From: Xenopus tropicalis
Lineage: Eukaryota > Chordata > Amphibia > Anura > Pipidae
DNA: 64,000 nucleotides
NCBI RefSeq assembly: GCF_000004195.4
Contig: NC_030677.2
Span: 64,690,222 to 64,754,221 of the forward strand
Direction: 5' to 3'
In this document: positions 34,201-45,361 of the stretch, in pieces
Layout: every line of letters begins with the position of its first letter
Numbering within the stretch: position 1 is the stretch's first letter
The notes under the pieces: model-generated
What the model was told of the DNA's origin: nothing
The model's database searches: none
The model's input: the letters and a program-made list of their open reading frames with translations, nothing else
Translations under genes and position numbers: made by a program

Positions 34201-34875
34201 GTTATATTAAGCGTATATATTGGTGCAAGCATTAAAGATTTATTGTGACAGGGATATTAGAAAGCACCTAATTTTCTAAATGAATCCCTTTTAGAATATT
34301 TTAAGCTTTGAACAATAACAACAAAAAACTAAAACAGCCTTTTCCTCATTAAGTTCAATAGTCCATCAAACCTGCAGATTTGAGAAATTCTGGCACTGAA
34401 TTAAGTCACTCTTCTGCAATGTACCTTCTTAATAGCCTTGATTTCCATCTGGTAAACAGGTGTTTTTCTGTTTTCCTGCTATGTTATGTCACCACAGCAG
34501 CCTTTTTGATTGGGTGGGGTCAACCAATCAGGGCATTGGTCTTATTCCTGAGCACTATGGCAAGAACCTGACTTGTGCTCTTACTCTTGTCATTGCTCTT
34601 TGTCCTGCCCTTGGTCTCACGCCTATTCCCACTCACCCGGTCCAGTTCCCGCTCACCTCAGTACCTGCTCACCCTGTCCAGTTCCCACTACATGGGACAC
34701 TTCACCTCTTTTCAGCTCATGTCAGCCTGAAAGACTCACACCTTTCCCATCTTCTTCTCCTTAGGGATGCCATACAATTCCTCACAGAATAATCAGGCCC
34801 CACTAGTCTGCAAGGGCTGTTTCTGTGCCCTCCTGTCTCCAGTTGGAGGTACTTTGATGGCAACCATTGCTAATG
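31221..34875. other. Long stretch with no confident feature
   Basis: AT-rich, with one poly-C run (about 33111-33123) and one copy of a TGATGAGCAAAATTTTTTG-type repeat start at about 33943. No exon-like or RNA-gene signal was found. A C-rich part at 34560-34790 resembles the coding spacer of the Gypsy remnant that follows. Confidence 0.35.
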
Positions 34876-35711
34876 TAGGGACCCATAGGGTTAAGCTCCC
34901 TATGGTGTTATCCCCTATCTTTTCCTTATCTGTGCTGTAATAGGGCAGAGCCCTCTACACTCAGATTACAGTTCTTAGGCTACCCCTATAGGTTTAGCCA
35001 GGTTGACCACTCCCCTTGACAGACTATATAGTGTCTTGCACAAGGAAGTGTCTTCCTCTTTGGCTGCTGTTGTCCTAAGGCTTCACGTCACTGAGCCTGA
35101 GGCAATTAGGCCCCAGTAAGGAGAACCTGCCATTTGTAAGTCGGGGACAGGGCCCCGTGAATGAGATAAAGCCAGCACAGTCAGTCATATGTAATAGCAC
35201 CCTCTAGGAGTGGTGAGCATAGTCAGCTTATTTAGTAAGGGCAGCACTAGCCCCATCAAAGGAGACTGTAAGGGTTTAGTCTAACCCAGGCTCTGTATGC
35301 CTTGCTGTAGGGACCACAGTTAAGATGCAGGATTCAGGCAGTTCCTTACCCTGAAGCATAGTTGGCTGGAGGGGATCCGTTCCAGTAAAGGGCATCCATT
35401 CCTGGCATACAGCTAATACTCTGCATATCCTCCAAGTGGGCTATACTGTTACCTTAAGTGTCACATCTGCTGCTGTTCTCTGTGACCAAGTTCTATACTG
35501 CTGTGACTGTGAGTATATACCCTGATGCACTATTCCATATGTGCCTTGTCCAATAAAGTATTATCCAGTTAACTGCAAGAGCTCCTGGCGTCCTATCACT
35601 TATTATATTGCACAACACCAGTGTGGGTTGTAGTTCAGCAACACCATATAGCCCCTGACATAGCTCCCATATAGCGGAGGCCCATTCCTGGGAAAGGGGG
35701 TTGCTGTAACA
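34876..35711 (+). mobile_element. Ty3/Gypsy-type LTR (approximate boundaries)
   Basis: Begins TGTAGGGACCCATAGGG and ends near GGTTGCTGTAACA, giving TG...CA termini. It contains a plausible promoter-proximal TATATAG at 35026 and a CAATAAAG polyadenylation signal near 35551 followed by GT-rich DNA. A gag-like coding piece follows at once. I could not identify a primer-binding site next to the assumed 3' end, so the end could be wrong by tens of bases. Confidence 0.5.
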
Positions 35712-35759
35712 CGTGCTCTAATTGTCCAACTAGCCTGGTATAATACCCCTATTAAGCCA

Positions 35760-36290
35760 AACAAGTGTTACACTAACTTTCCTGGAGGAGGTTAAACTAC
35801 TGTCCCAGGCCAAGTTTTTCCTGAACTCTTCCCCCTAGAGAACAATTTACAAATATCAAATTATTTTCTTCCTGTTGGAAGGAGAAGCTCGTTCCTGGGC
35901 TGACAACTTAAGCTCCTGCATGTCACCCTATGTTTCTCATACTGCTCTGTTTATGTGGGCATTTCTGAAATAATTTGCGCCAGCTTTACCACAGCAGCCA
36001 CTGCCCAGTCTGGTCCCTGTGCAAAATACTCTCCAGGCTGTCTCTGCTCCAAGGCTAGTTTCTCATCAGGCTGCCTCTGCCCAGCTTCCCAGCAGCCTGC
36101 TTGTTCTCCATGCAAGAAAAACATAGCTGAGACCTCTCTCCTGGGGGCTCTGAGCTAGGCTCTGGACCCTCTCCTGCTCCATCCATCATTCATTCTCCAC
36201 CCTGATCTCACTCCTGTACTCCTGCACAATATCAGTCCCTACCTGAAGACTCACACTATTCCCACTTTCTCCAGCTTAAAGGTCCCTCAC
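35760..36290 (+). pseudogene. Gypsy gag remnant
   Basis: Around 35873-35970 the frame reads LLEGEARSWADNLSSCMSPY, matching the conserved LLTGRALSWA-like box of Ty3/Gypsy gag proteins in vertebrates. Upstream, PLENN and the preceding residues lie in another frame, so at least one frameshift is present. After WAFLK a stop ends it. A proline/serine-rich, C-rich tract continues to about 36290. No protease, RT or integrase follows. Confidence 0.5.
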
Positions 36291-37011
36291 ACTAGGGAAG
36301 ATTAAATGTTGCTAAGCAAACAAGATTTGCTTTCTTTGGTAATTCTATGGGAGAGTATATGCTTCTTGGTTATTATAACAAATCAGGTTAATGAATCTTC
36401 AAAAGGATTTATGTCTGTTGAGAGTACAAGAAAATCATCGTTTTTACATGAAACAAAATAGAAATATTTGGATAAAAGCGTCAGAATATCACAACGCCTG
36501 ATTTATTCTCACACTGGCCAAATGAATCATAATTCTACTGGGAAATACAGCATTTTTTTCAGATCATGTAACCTATTTCAGAATAACAACAACAAAAGAA
36601 TGACTAAATATCAAACAGGCTTAGTATCGGAAAAAGGTTTTCAGATGTGCTTTAATTCTTTAGCTGCTCATGTTGAGAGGGGGTTGTGGTTGTGAGGCTG
36701 CTTGGATGATCATGTATATTACTAGATGACGAAGAAAAAAAAGATTTGAAGAAAAAAAAACATTGTGAAGATACATAATTTGTAAAGTAAGCAAAATTAT
36801 TGTCCAGTGTGTTTTCTATCTGGTCAGCAGGGTAGCCAGAGTTGCCACAATGTGGCCCTGTTCTCACTACATCCATGAGGGCACACAGTCCTCTGAATAA
36901 CAACAACGGAATTGCACAATACAAAGTGAGATCAGTCATCAGTCTACTGGGAATAAACATTCTCTGATAACTGTATATCCAAAAGACAGTTAAAATCCAA
37001 ATAAGTGGTTA

Positions 37012-37330
37012 TTAAAGAAGAACTAATCCCTAAAAATGAATATGGCTAGAAATGCTGTGTTTGATATTCTGAAATTACTGTACCAGCCTAAAGGTTCAGC
37101 ATATCTATATATCAGGAATGACCCGAGCCTTCAAAGTTGTCACAGGAGCTCTTCGTTTTGGATTCTTTTACGAGTGTCAGTGACAATGCACATGCTCAGT
37201 CTGCTCTGGGCAGCTACTGAGAAGCTAAATTTAGGGATTGTCACAAACTATCAAGCAGAAAATGTGGCTAATCTGTCACTGAAGCTGATTATTAAGTTCT
37301 GATGCTGCCATTTAATGAGAATCAGAATTA
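37012..37330. repeat. TTAA-family repeat copy, right end missing
   Basis: Begins TTAAAGAAGAACTAATCCCT and shares AATATGGCTAGAAATGCT with 61795-61815 and CGAGTGTCAGTGA with 25175. The right terminus is absent. Confidence 0.55.
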
Positions 37331-37403
37331 ATTACTAATCAGCATTGTATCAGGACTCTTTCTCTTTGACAGATAATCCCCTTAGTATTACTATAGAGTC
37401 TTA

Positions 37404-37966
37404 GGGGCTGATTTACTAACCCACAAATCCGAATAGGAAAAATTCAGACTGGAAAACAAACATTTTGCGACTTTTTCGTATTTTTTTCGATTTTTCTGTC
37501 GCCGTTACGACTTTTCGTAAATTGTCACAACTTTTTCGTAGCCATTACGACTTGCGCGAATTGTCGCAACTTTTTCGTAGCTGTTCCGATTTGCTCGTAT
37601 CTTGTCGCGACTTTTTCGTATTGAGCGCTCGTAAACTGCGGGCAAAACTTTCAGACTTAGCATGATTTTGGAAGCCTCCCATAGGACTTAATGGCACTCT
37701 GCAGCTCCAACCTGGCCCAAGAAAAGTCACGATACTGAAGCTTGAATGAATCCGAAACTTTCGTACTCGGCGCGAAGGCTACGAAAAAAATCGTGATAAT
37801 TCGCGTAAGTCGTAACGCTACGAAAAAGTCGCGACATTTTGCGAAACAGTCGTAACAGCTACGAAAAAGTCACAACAATTTACGAAAAAAAAGCAAAATA
37901 CCGATCATTACGAAAAAAACGCATTCAGACGCCTTCGGACCATTCGTGGATTAGTAAATCAGCCCC
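37404..37966. repeat. Harbinger-like MITE with many CGACTTTTTCGTA motifs
   Basis: TTA at 37401-37403 and 37967-37969 flank inverted ends GGGGCTGATTTACTAACCCA and GGATTAGTAAATCAGCCCC. The left half repeats CGACTTTTTCGTA-like words about six times and the right half their inverse TACGAAAAAGTCG, so the element can form many alternative hairpins. The centre carries CCTCCCATAGGACTTAATGG, as in 24385. Confidence 0.8.
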
Positions 37967-37969
37967 TTA

Positions 37970-38883
37970 GTATTGAACATGATTAGTAAGATGGTTTAGA
38001 GGTAAGCAGGTTCAGTGCTTACATTAACTACATACTGTAGAACTTTTTCTCTCTTTATGCAACATATTGATACCAGCTGTGTCAAGAGAGGGAATGAGAC
38101 ATATCCTTTGTCCCTATATATACTGAGAATACTGAATACCAATCACTCCATTTTAATTTCTAAGCACATAAATTATTTGCATTGAATATTAAGATACATG
38201 CGAACTACTGGTGTGTGTTCCTCTGAGAGTATTTGCTCCAATATGACACATAATAAAAACACCACTCTCACTTGACAAAATATCTTTCCGTGATTAAGTG
38301 TTCTTTCTAACCTTTTGTCCTGCCAAGTTAGTCTGTCCCTAGGAAAGGCTTTCACAAGCCAGGGGAGATTTTAGGGTATAATTTATCTGAGGACAGCCTG
38401 AATGAATAGATAATACATATTATCATGAACCTGTGATGATGGAGGATGAAAATATCTATACAGAATGCAGCACCCCAGGGTGTGCCTCAGAAACTGTGAT
38501 GGATAAATACAAATTATCTTTATGTTTTACTTTAATATTCTAACTAGGAGTTATAAAAACAAATAAAAACCTAACCGCTTGGCAAAATATGTCACAAAGT
38601 CCCAAATATGTGGCTGAGAGAATTCCACAATTACTTTTTTAATAATGTTTCTTGTTCTATCTGTTCATACCCTTGCAATATTTTCTGTGAAGAACTGTGC
38701 CATCTAAGCTGGGCACTTGTGTGCGGGCACAAAACTTATACAAATGTGACCCATAAGAATGTGGACTTGCTTGGTTGTTATCTGACATAGGATGATGTTT
38801 CTAGGGTCCAAATGCTTTTTACTATAAGGTTAACAAGGACCATAATGAGGGCAGGAGAAAGTATCAGTAACAAAGAGATAGTG
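37970..38883. other. No recognised feature
   Basis: AT-rich; nothing supported. Confidence 0.4.
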
Positions 38884-39263
38884 TTAAAGGAGAAGGAAAG
38901 GTAAAAACTAAGTAAGCTTTATCAGAAAGGTCTATGTAAATACAGCCATAAACCCTGCAAAAGAAACACATGATTTCTTGTCTCCTTCCTTGTCTCCTTA
39001 TTTCCTGTGCCAGAGTCTCCTCTCTCCCTTCCCACAAGAATGCTAAGGACTCCCTCCCCCTCCCTTAGGATTGTGTGATCTAAGCCAATCAGCAGGAAGC
39101 TTCCTCATAGTCTTACAAACTGCACATGTACAGGGGTCTTGGTCTTGGTGCAGGAGTGTAGCATTATGGGAATTTTGTTTACAGAGCTCAGAGTTTTTTT
39201 GCCTATGACTCTTCTGATCATCTGTTGAGATTAACACTTTCTTAGCCTTTCCTTCTCCTTTAG
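38884..39263. repeat. T2/Kolobok-like MITE (TTAAAGGAGAAGGAAAG ends)
   Basis: TTAAAGGAGAAGGAAAGG and CCTTTCCTTCTCCTTTAG are inverted; the right TTAA has one substitution. The interior is C-rich (CTCCTTCC tracts) and shares the GCATTATGGGAATTTTGTTT motif with the copy at 49574-50149. Confidence 0.75.
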
Positions 39264-40882
39264 TAGGGGTACTCTGCCCACCATGAAGATTATTAGCAAA
39301 CCAATCTCAAAGTCATAAAAATGACATTATATAGTGAATAATGTAATGCGATTATAATGTAATGATATAATTTACAAGATATTCATGGCTCTTGTGTATT
39401 ATATTTTATTATGGGTTAATAATACTTTTGACTTGTATCAGAGATTAGCAGAATGTTTTATGCAATTGCCTTGTCCAATAAATAATATATGTTTTCCATT
39501 GAAATTGAAGATATATATTTTTTTCTCTCTGCTAATGTTCTTGGAAGCCATTTGAAATGGGAATTTAGCATGCTCCTACCACAATTCTTAGTGGTTAAAA
39601 TCCAGGATTCAAGTTGAAGGATATTTCAGAAGCCACCTTTACGACTATAAATATTAATGAACATACTTGTTTAATGTTTGCTTTTTGGTTTGTAAAGCTT
39701 TAGATATTTAGCATTTTATAGGTTTTCATTTATTCCTTTTTGCCTAGTTCAGGTGAAAGACATTCCCACATTTAACTGTTGACCATATGCTCCAAAAGTA
39801 AAATTAACTGTCATCCCTGAGGTCCCATCTGGTAACTGATCTGAAATGTGCCATGGATTCTTTGAACTTCACGGAGGTTTGTTGATGAATGTTCCAGTGA
39901 ACTAGCAGTATCTCATTTTTACATTAGTTGTGGTTCATCAGTTGACCTACACATTGCAAGTCTTAGTTCCATTTTGTGTAGGAATACAATACAGGTTGTA
40001 CAAAGCTACATTTATCATTTACAAGGTGTGGACAGTCACAGCAAAATCAATATTTGTGTAATAAGCAATAAATAGTTATGAAGTTGAGATAAAAAATACA
40101 CTTTATTTAACATTGAAAAAGACATTTATTGACAACATTCCTCCTTATGGAGAGTAATGAGCTCCCACATAAAACACAAGGACAAAAGAACGACATACAG
40201 TCCTTGAGACAAATACAGGTTATAAAGAGATAATTAAGAAATGATAACTAAACACAGGAGGTTTGGGCCTTTTCCATCACTCTCTCCATACATTGTCTAT
40301 ACTACTTATAGTGATTCCCTAATATGATGTGTCCTTTGGTAATATCTGCTTCCTAAAGGCTCATTATGTCTATGTCTTGACAAACAATCTGTGTAGCCAA
40401 ACCCATCAGTAATCTTGGGCACTTGACATTCACACCTCTGTAAGGTCATCTGTAGCTGATCCACTGCTCACTAATTTTTTGTGTGTGTCACTTCATTTAC
40501 TTTCTGTTAAATTCTAAGCTTTTGTGAGTAGAACCTTTACCCTATATTTCTTAGTGTAAGTCTGAATTTAGCCAATGAATTTTTCTCGCCTTTATTGCAC
40601 AATTGCCTTTGCCTGATAATTTAAAGGCCAACTACAACTATCCAACATTTTCTCACCTTTCACCCTGTGGATCTTTCTTTTACATGTGGCCTAATTCAGT
40701 GACCCCATGTCTTATAAAGCCTGTATTTGTTGAATAATTGTACACATATGAAAGCTGGAGAGCATTGTATGCATTGGACAATAGATAGTTACAGTTTATG
40801 TGAATTACAATGAGAATGAACAATTTCTCTTACTTCTCTCAAGGTGTTTCATAATATTCAACTTTATACTCCTTTCATTCCA
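39264..40882. other. No confidently recognised feature
   Basis: AT-rich. The last part may belong to the Penelope-type repeat that follows, but no end is clear. Confidence 0.35.
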
Positions 40883-40985
40883 ACTTTGACAAAGGCTGGT
40901 ATATCAGCCGAAACGTTAGTTCACTTTCTTGGCAACAATAAATAGTCTATTTTTTGTATAAGTCCTGTGTGTGCGGCTTCCGATC
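40883..40985 (+). mobile_element. Penelope-type terminal-repeat remnant with decayed hammerhead
   Basis: ACT, TTGACAA, stem II GGCTG/CAGCC, GAAA (40910-40913), CGTT, then AGT follows the hammerhead order. Stem I (ACT/AGT) and stem II still pair. The core has C3 to T and G8 to A, both transition changes and the second at a CpG, so it is inactive. It is followed by CAATAAATAGTC and GTCCTGTGTGTGCGGC, shared with the palindrome at 12570. Confidence 0.55.
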
Positions 40986-41295
40986 TCTCTCCTTTCATTC
41001 CATATATTTGTGATGAAACGGTGTGACAAGAGCCGTCATTCATCAATAAAGAAGTAGAAGTTTTCACTCCTGGACAAAGAAAATGAGGCAAAATTATAAA
41101 TGCTTGTGTTCTAAATATAAAATCTAATTTTGCAGACTTTTGAAAAAGATTGTTAATAGAACCCAGAGCCCATTTACACCTTCCGCATCATTACTTCACC
41201 CCATTGTCCCATTTCCATCCCATCACTGTAACTTCTCTCTTGTGATGGGATAGAAATTTTCCCACCTCTTTCCCCCCAAATCTTTTTCTTATTTG

Positions 41296-41637
41296 TACAG
41301 GTATAGGACCCATTATCCAGAATGCTCGGGACCAAGGGTATTCCGGATAAGGGGTCTTTCCATAATTTGGATCTCCATACCTTAAGTCTACTAAAAAATC
41401 AACAAAACATTAATTAAACCCAATGGGATTGTTTTGCATCCAATAATGATTATTTAAATCTTAGTTGGGATCAATTACAAGGTACTGTTTTATTTCTACA
41501 GAGAAAAAGGAAATCAGTTTAAAAATTCTGAATTATTTGATTAAAATGGAGTCTATGGGAGACAGGCTTTCCGTAATTCGGAGCTTTCTGGATAACGGGT
41601 TTCCGGATAAGGGATCCTATACCTGTACTATACCTTA
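41296..41637. repeat. CAGGTATAGG-type MITE, full length
   Basis: Ends TACAGGTATAGGACCCATTA and GGATCCTATACCTGTA, each next to TA. Inner arms CCGGATAAGGGGTCTTTCC and GGATAACGGGTTTCCGGATA are inverted. This is the best-preserved copy in the window. Confidence 0.8.
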
Positions 41638-42138
41638 CTCCATTATTGATTTCCCAGTCTCACTTTTATTTCTTTTTCTCTCATTCCCTCTTTGTGTTTC
41701 TATGGGAATGACTCACCATTTCTCCCATGTCAAAGCAGGAGCATGACCACAAATTTGTTTGATTAACTTCTTTAGGCCAAGTTTGCTGTATGTTGTGTGG
41801 TAGGAAAATACAATAGAAGAACATGTTAACTGCCAATTATAACATTTATAGGATTCTTCAAAGTGCAAATTCTGCTACAAATTTAATTACCTACAGCAAC
41901 GAGTTAGCATCACTTGTTAAACAGTTAGCATCAGATTGATTGCTCTTGGTTACTGCACCTGTGCCTTTTATAATATAAGCAGGTTCGTTTTAGTAATAAT
42001 TGATGGTATAGTTTACATACAGTAGGGGCAGCATCATTCTGTGTAAAAGCACGACATATAACTGTTATTTGATCTTTCCAGTAACTCTTATATGTGTATT
42101 ATGTTACACACACATGGCAAGAATTACTGAGACTATAC

Positions 42139-42191
42139 TTATGGACATGTCCTTCTGCCATTTCTGCCATTCCCAAAGACCACACCTCAGC
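42139..42191 (-). pseudogene. Kinase-like exon, WSLG/MAEG block (subdomain IX)
   Basis: An acceptor CTAG precedes 53 nt that read AEVWSLGMAEMAEGHVHK before a GTATAG donor-like site. This matches the DLWSLGITAIEMAEGAPP segment of GCK-type STE20 kinases (subdomain IX, with the conserved Trp-Ser-Leu-Gly). It joins in frame to the 42406-42521 block (GYK then AEVWSLG), which strongly supports both as exons of one gene. Confidence 0.6.
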
Positions 42192-42405
42192 CTAGAAATT
42201 CAAATATGGGGGAAAAGACAACTGTTAGAGCAGAATATACAAGGGACACTTCATTCACATACATATGCTATCTATCCATCAACATTTTCATAGTGGTTTC
42301 CTTTTGCATGCAGAATAGCGCATAACTTCATGTAGGTTACATAAATTTTAAATAAGGGTGACATTATCTCTAAAATATAAAGAAAGAGAGAAGATATCAC
42401 TATAC

Positions 42406-42521
42406 CTTATAGCCATATTCAGCTCTCTTATGAAGGCAGGAAAGTGCTTCTGATGCCATACATAATATATCTACACAAGCTTTATCATTCTTTCTTCCCA
42501 CATTAGCAAGGCCAAAATCAA
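42406..42521 (-). pseudogene. Kinase-like exon, DFG and degenerate APE block
   Basis: TTTCAG acceptor, 116 nt, GTATAG donor. It reads DFGLANVGRKNDKACVDILC, then MASEALSCLHKRAEYGYK. DFG is intact; the VGRKN word matches VGRRN of MINK/TNIK-type kinases. The usual GTPYWMAPE is replaced by ILCMASE (Pro of APE changed to Ser, GTPYW lost), so activation-loop function is doubtful. It starts with two bases completing a codon. Confidence 0.65.
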
Positions 42522-42777
42522 CTGAAATTGTATGACAAAAGCATGAATTGTAATGTTAGTTTGTACTGTAAGCGCAATGCAAAAACATGCAAATATTTAT
42601 TTTATGGGACATTCCTAAACTTTTTGGCCTGAGAAAGCATTAAAGCGTGGATATTGTTTTTGCAGGATTAAAAAGATTATTTAAGCATTTATTGCCTTGA
42701 CACAGGAAAATATACAGGTAAAATTGACTTCACATTCACTAAAGCTTTATAACATGCAGATTCTAATCACCACTTAC

Positions 42778-42871
42778 TCATCTTCACATAAGATTTTCAG
42801 GCTTCACATCATGATGTATAATTCTCAGTTTTCTTAGCTTACAAAGGCTCTGGGAAATTAATAAAGCAAAA
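42778..42871 (-). pseudogene. Kinase-like exon, HHDVKPEN catalytic-loop block
   Basis: TTTGCAG acceptor at 42872. The block reads FALLISQSLCKLRKLRIIHH then DVKPENLM, corresponding to helix E and the HRDxKxxN catalytic loop (Arg of HRD replaced by His; Asp, Lys and Asn kept). Immediately after NLM comes TGA in the same frame, before a perfect GTAAGT donor at 42777; an alternative GT at 42787 would avoid the stop. The phase does not match the neighbouring blocks without a shift, so either a frameshift has occurred or one boundary is wrong. Confidence 0.6.
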
Positions 42872-42970
42872 CTGCAAATACAATTATTTTTTATGTCCTT
42901 AAATAAATAAGATATAGATTTGTTATAGAAATATCCAGAGGATTACTGAGGAGGCCAACGTGTGACATAC

Positions 42971-43040
42971 CTGCTAAGCAGTCCAGCTTTCTCCTAAGGA
43001 ATGATTGTACTGATCCACCATCACAGAATTCCGTAGCAAT
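42971..43040 (-). pseudogene. Kinase-like exon, hinge region (EFCDGGS)
   Basis: TTCTAG acceptor, 70 nt, GTATGT donor. It reads IATEFCDGGSVQSFLRRKLD then CLA. This corresponds to the hinge and helix D of GCK-type STE20 kinases (VMEFCGAGSV in MINK/TNIK, IEFCAGGAV in SLK). It ends with one extra base, which does not match the phase of the next block. Confidence 0.6.
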
Positions 43041-43893
43041 CTAGAACACAAATAAAGAACATGTATCAAATACATCCAATTTTATTGAAAAGCCTGGGGA
43101 AAACTTACATTTACATTGCATGCAGACATTTATCTGTTAACCTTTTCTAACATTATGTGCTTGTAACAATGTACATTTACTCTGGTGAAACATCTCTATT
43201 TGTATATGTAACCTGTTATGTATGAATGAATGCAAGTATAACTTTACTTATATAGCGTCAGTTGAGCATGCAGCACTGTAGAACGAGATATAAATAATAA
43301 TCTGTTTTGCTTGTCTGATTGTCGATCTTTGCATTAGGAAATACTGATGCTGTAAGACCCTTGAGTTCAATAATTTACTCTAATATACTGTACTTGCATT
43401 GGCTTTAGCTTCTAGTTGCTGTGCACCAGAAAGAAAACTTGACTGTTTTGATCGGCAGTGAGCGGCTATAACTCAAGCCTTCTGGCAGTGACTGCAATCA
43501 CATAAGAACAAAGTGGTGTCATGGATTGGACTCTATCCAAACTGAATCATATTTGAATCTAAAATGCTAGCTTGTATGAGAGCTGTTGATTGGGTGTTTG
43601 CTGCACAAAGCTTTAACCTATCTAAAAAAACAGTTCCTAAATAAAATAAAATTATATGGATACAATAACTATTTAACCTAGCCATCCTAGTTCTAACGAA
43701 TTACAGCTGGTTAATACTGCTATATTATATATAATTGACTTTCTCTATGCTTGTATTTCTGAAATCATCTTTACTCTTCATGCTTATATTAACTGAGCAC
43801 TCAGCAAGTGCTCCAACAGATAACAAAGGTGTAACAAAATGCTTTTGCAAAAATGTTTAATATAATTATAGTAATATTACAAAGACTCATTAC

Positions 43894-43939
43894 CTGCATA
43901 TTCTTTATTATTTTTCAATAGTTCAATACAATGCCATCC
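43894..43939 (-). CDS. Possible short exon upstream of the kinase blocks
   Basis: Poly-T tract and TTTTACAG, 46 nt, then GTAATG. One frame reads GWHCIELLKNNKEYA. The site geometry is good, but the peptide matches no part of the kinase N-lobe that I recognise, and its phase does not fit the 43040 block. It may be an accidental exon-like arrangement. Confidence 0.25.
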
Positions 43940-44986
43940 CTGTAAAAAAAAAAAGCAGAGAAAAAAAAGTCTGTGATTGCAAGAGAAAGGGACAATACTG
44001 TAGAGCGTATGACCAACTGGCAGGATTATGAAATCATCCAAGAGCATGGCACAAACTACAAAATTTAAATCTTGAATAAAATATCCCACTGTCATGTTGT
44101 AGCAGTAAAGCTTATTCTGGAGGCCTCAACTTAATGTTGGGGGATGGGCTCAGGATTTCCAACCTCTTGTCTCAGAGGGCACAAAAGGAATTCAGTAACG
44201 TACTTAGGGTTTTCTCTGTGTTTTTATTCCCTTTTATTTTATTTACGTTTGTATATGTCTCTTTTGTAACATCTTTTTAATGCACTGTTTACCCTTGTAA
44301 TATTAAATTTAAAATTTAATAAGTTTTGTCCTTTGGCTCTGTAACGATCTCCATGTACTTTGTATGACTGCTCAGGCCTACCTGTATTAACTGTTTGGTG
44401 TGTGTGTGTTGAGCAAGGGGGGGGGGGGCAAGTTGTGTGTAGATGCTAATTAACTAGTGGGCTGCTAGCAGGGGGGTGTTTGACTGTAATTTTAACCCTG
44501 TGGCTGCTAGTGTGTTGTTAAATTAGTGGAAACTAACCCTAACTGCAGTAGGAAAGTTTGTAGGTGATATATTTGTGTAATTAGGTTTCTATCACCTGTT
44601 AATGATAGATGGTGGCAGCGAATAGTTATTTGGGGTGGTGGTGTGTTTGGGGGTTTGGGGGTGCTTGATGTTAGTCTAACCTGTGTGAAAGGTGACTGAA
44701 TGTAACCCCCTTGTTCCCCGTCAGGCGTGTCTGTGAGTGGCGTTTTCCTGACACCCACCATGGACAACTCCAAAGTTGCCTTCTCCTAAAGCCTGTGCAA
44801 GTTCTAAATATCTACCAGGCTCCTAAAAAATAACATTATATTTGAAAGCATGATAAATATAGTATTAAACTAATATAATGCAGCTGGAAAAATAACCTTG
44901 TTGTGAAACAAGTGCAGATATTGTAAAGGAAAACTGGTAAATGGTGTAGAAGAAGGCAGAGGGCTGGAATAACTCTGTTCCATTCA
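43940..44986. other. Unclassified; G/T-rich segment
   Basis: About 44330-44770 is G/T-rich (runs of G at about 44418-44429) and contains TGGTGGCAGCGA at 44611, which resembles a retroelement primer-binding site, but no LTR pair or coding region supports that. The rest has no feature. Confidence 0.25.
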
Positions 44987-45361
44987 TTAAAGGAAAAGTG
45001 ACGCTAAAAAATTTTAACTAAAAAATCTATTCTACCCTCCCCCAATAATTGCCCTATCCTGAAAACTATTTGTTATTTATAATGCTTTAGAAGAAAATAC
45101 CTGTAAAAATCTTGGCTTCCGGTCATTTCACAAAGCATATGGCCATGCAGGAGAAAGTATCGCCGCATAGTGAAAGCTTCCCCTGAAACTTTCGCTGTGT
45201 CGCCATATCGCCTTTGTTGAAATGACAGGAAGCTAAGTTTTTTACAGGTATTTTCTTCTAAAGCATTATAAATAACAAATAGTTTTCAGGATAGGGCAAT
45301 TATTGGGGGAGGGTAGAATAGATTTTTTAGTTAAAAATTTTTAGCGTTACTTTTCCTTTAA
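44987..45361. repeat. T2/Kolobok-like MITE, near-perfect palindrome
   Basis: TTAAAGGAAAAGTGACGCTA at the left and TAGCGTTACTTTTCCTTTAA at the right. The two arms of about 150 bp mirror each other through CTACCCTCCCCCAATAATTG, GATAGGGCAATTATTGGGGG and GAAAATACCTGTAAAAA / TTTTTTACAGGTATTTTC. The two TTAA tetranucleotides at the edges are the expected target duplication. Confidence 0.85.

Noticed and set aside
44611..44622. TGGTGGCAGCGA as a retroelement primer-binding site
   Set aside because: No LTR end, partner LTR or coding remnant is adjacent; a 12-bp match alone is weak.
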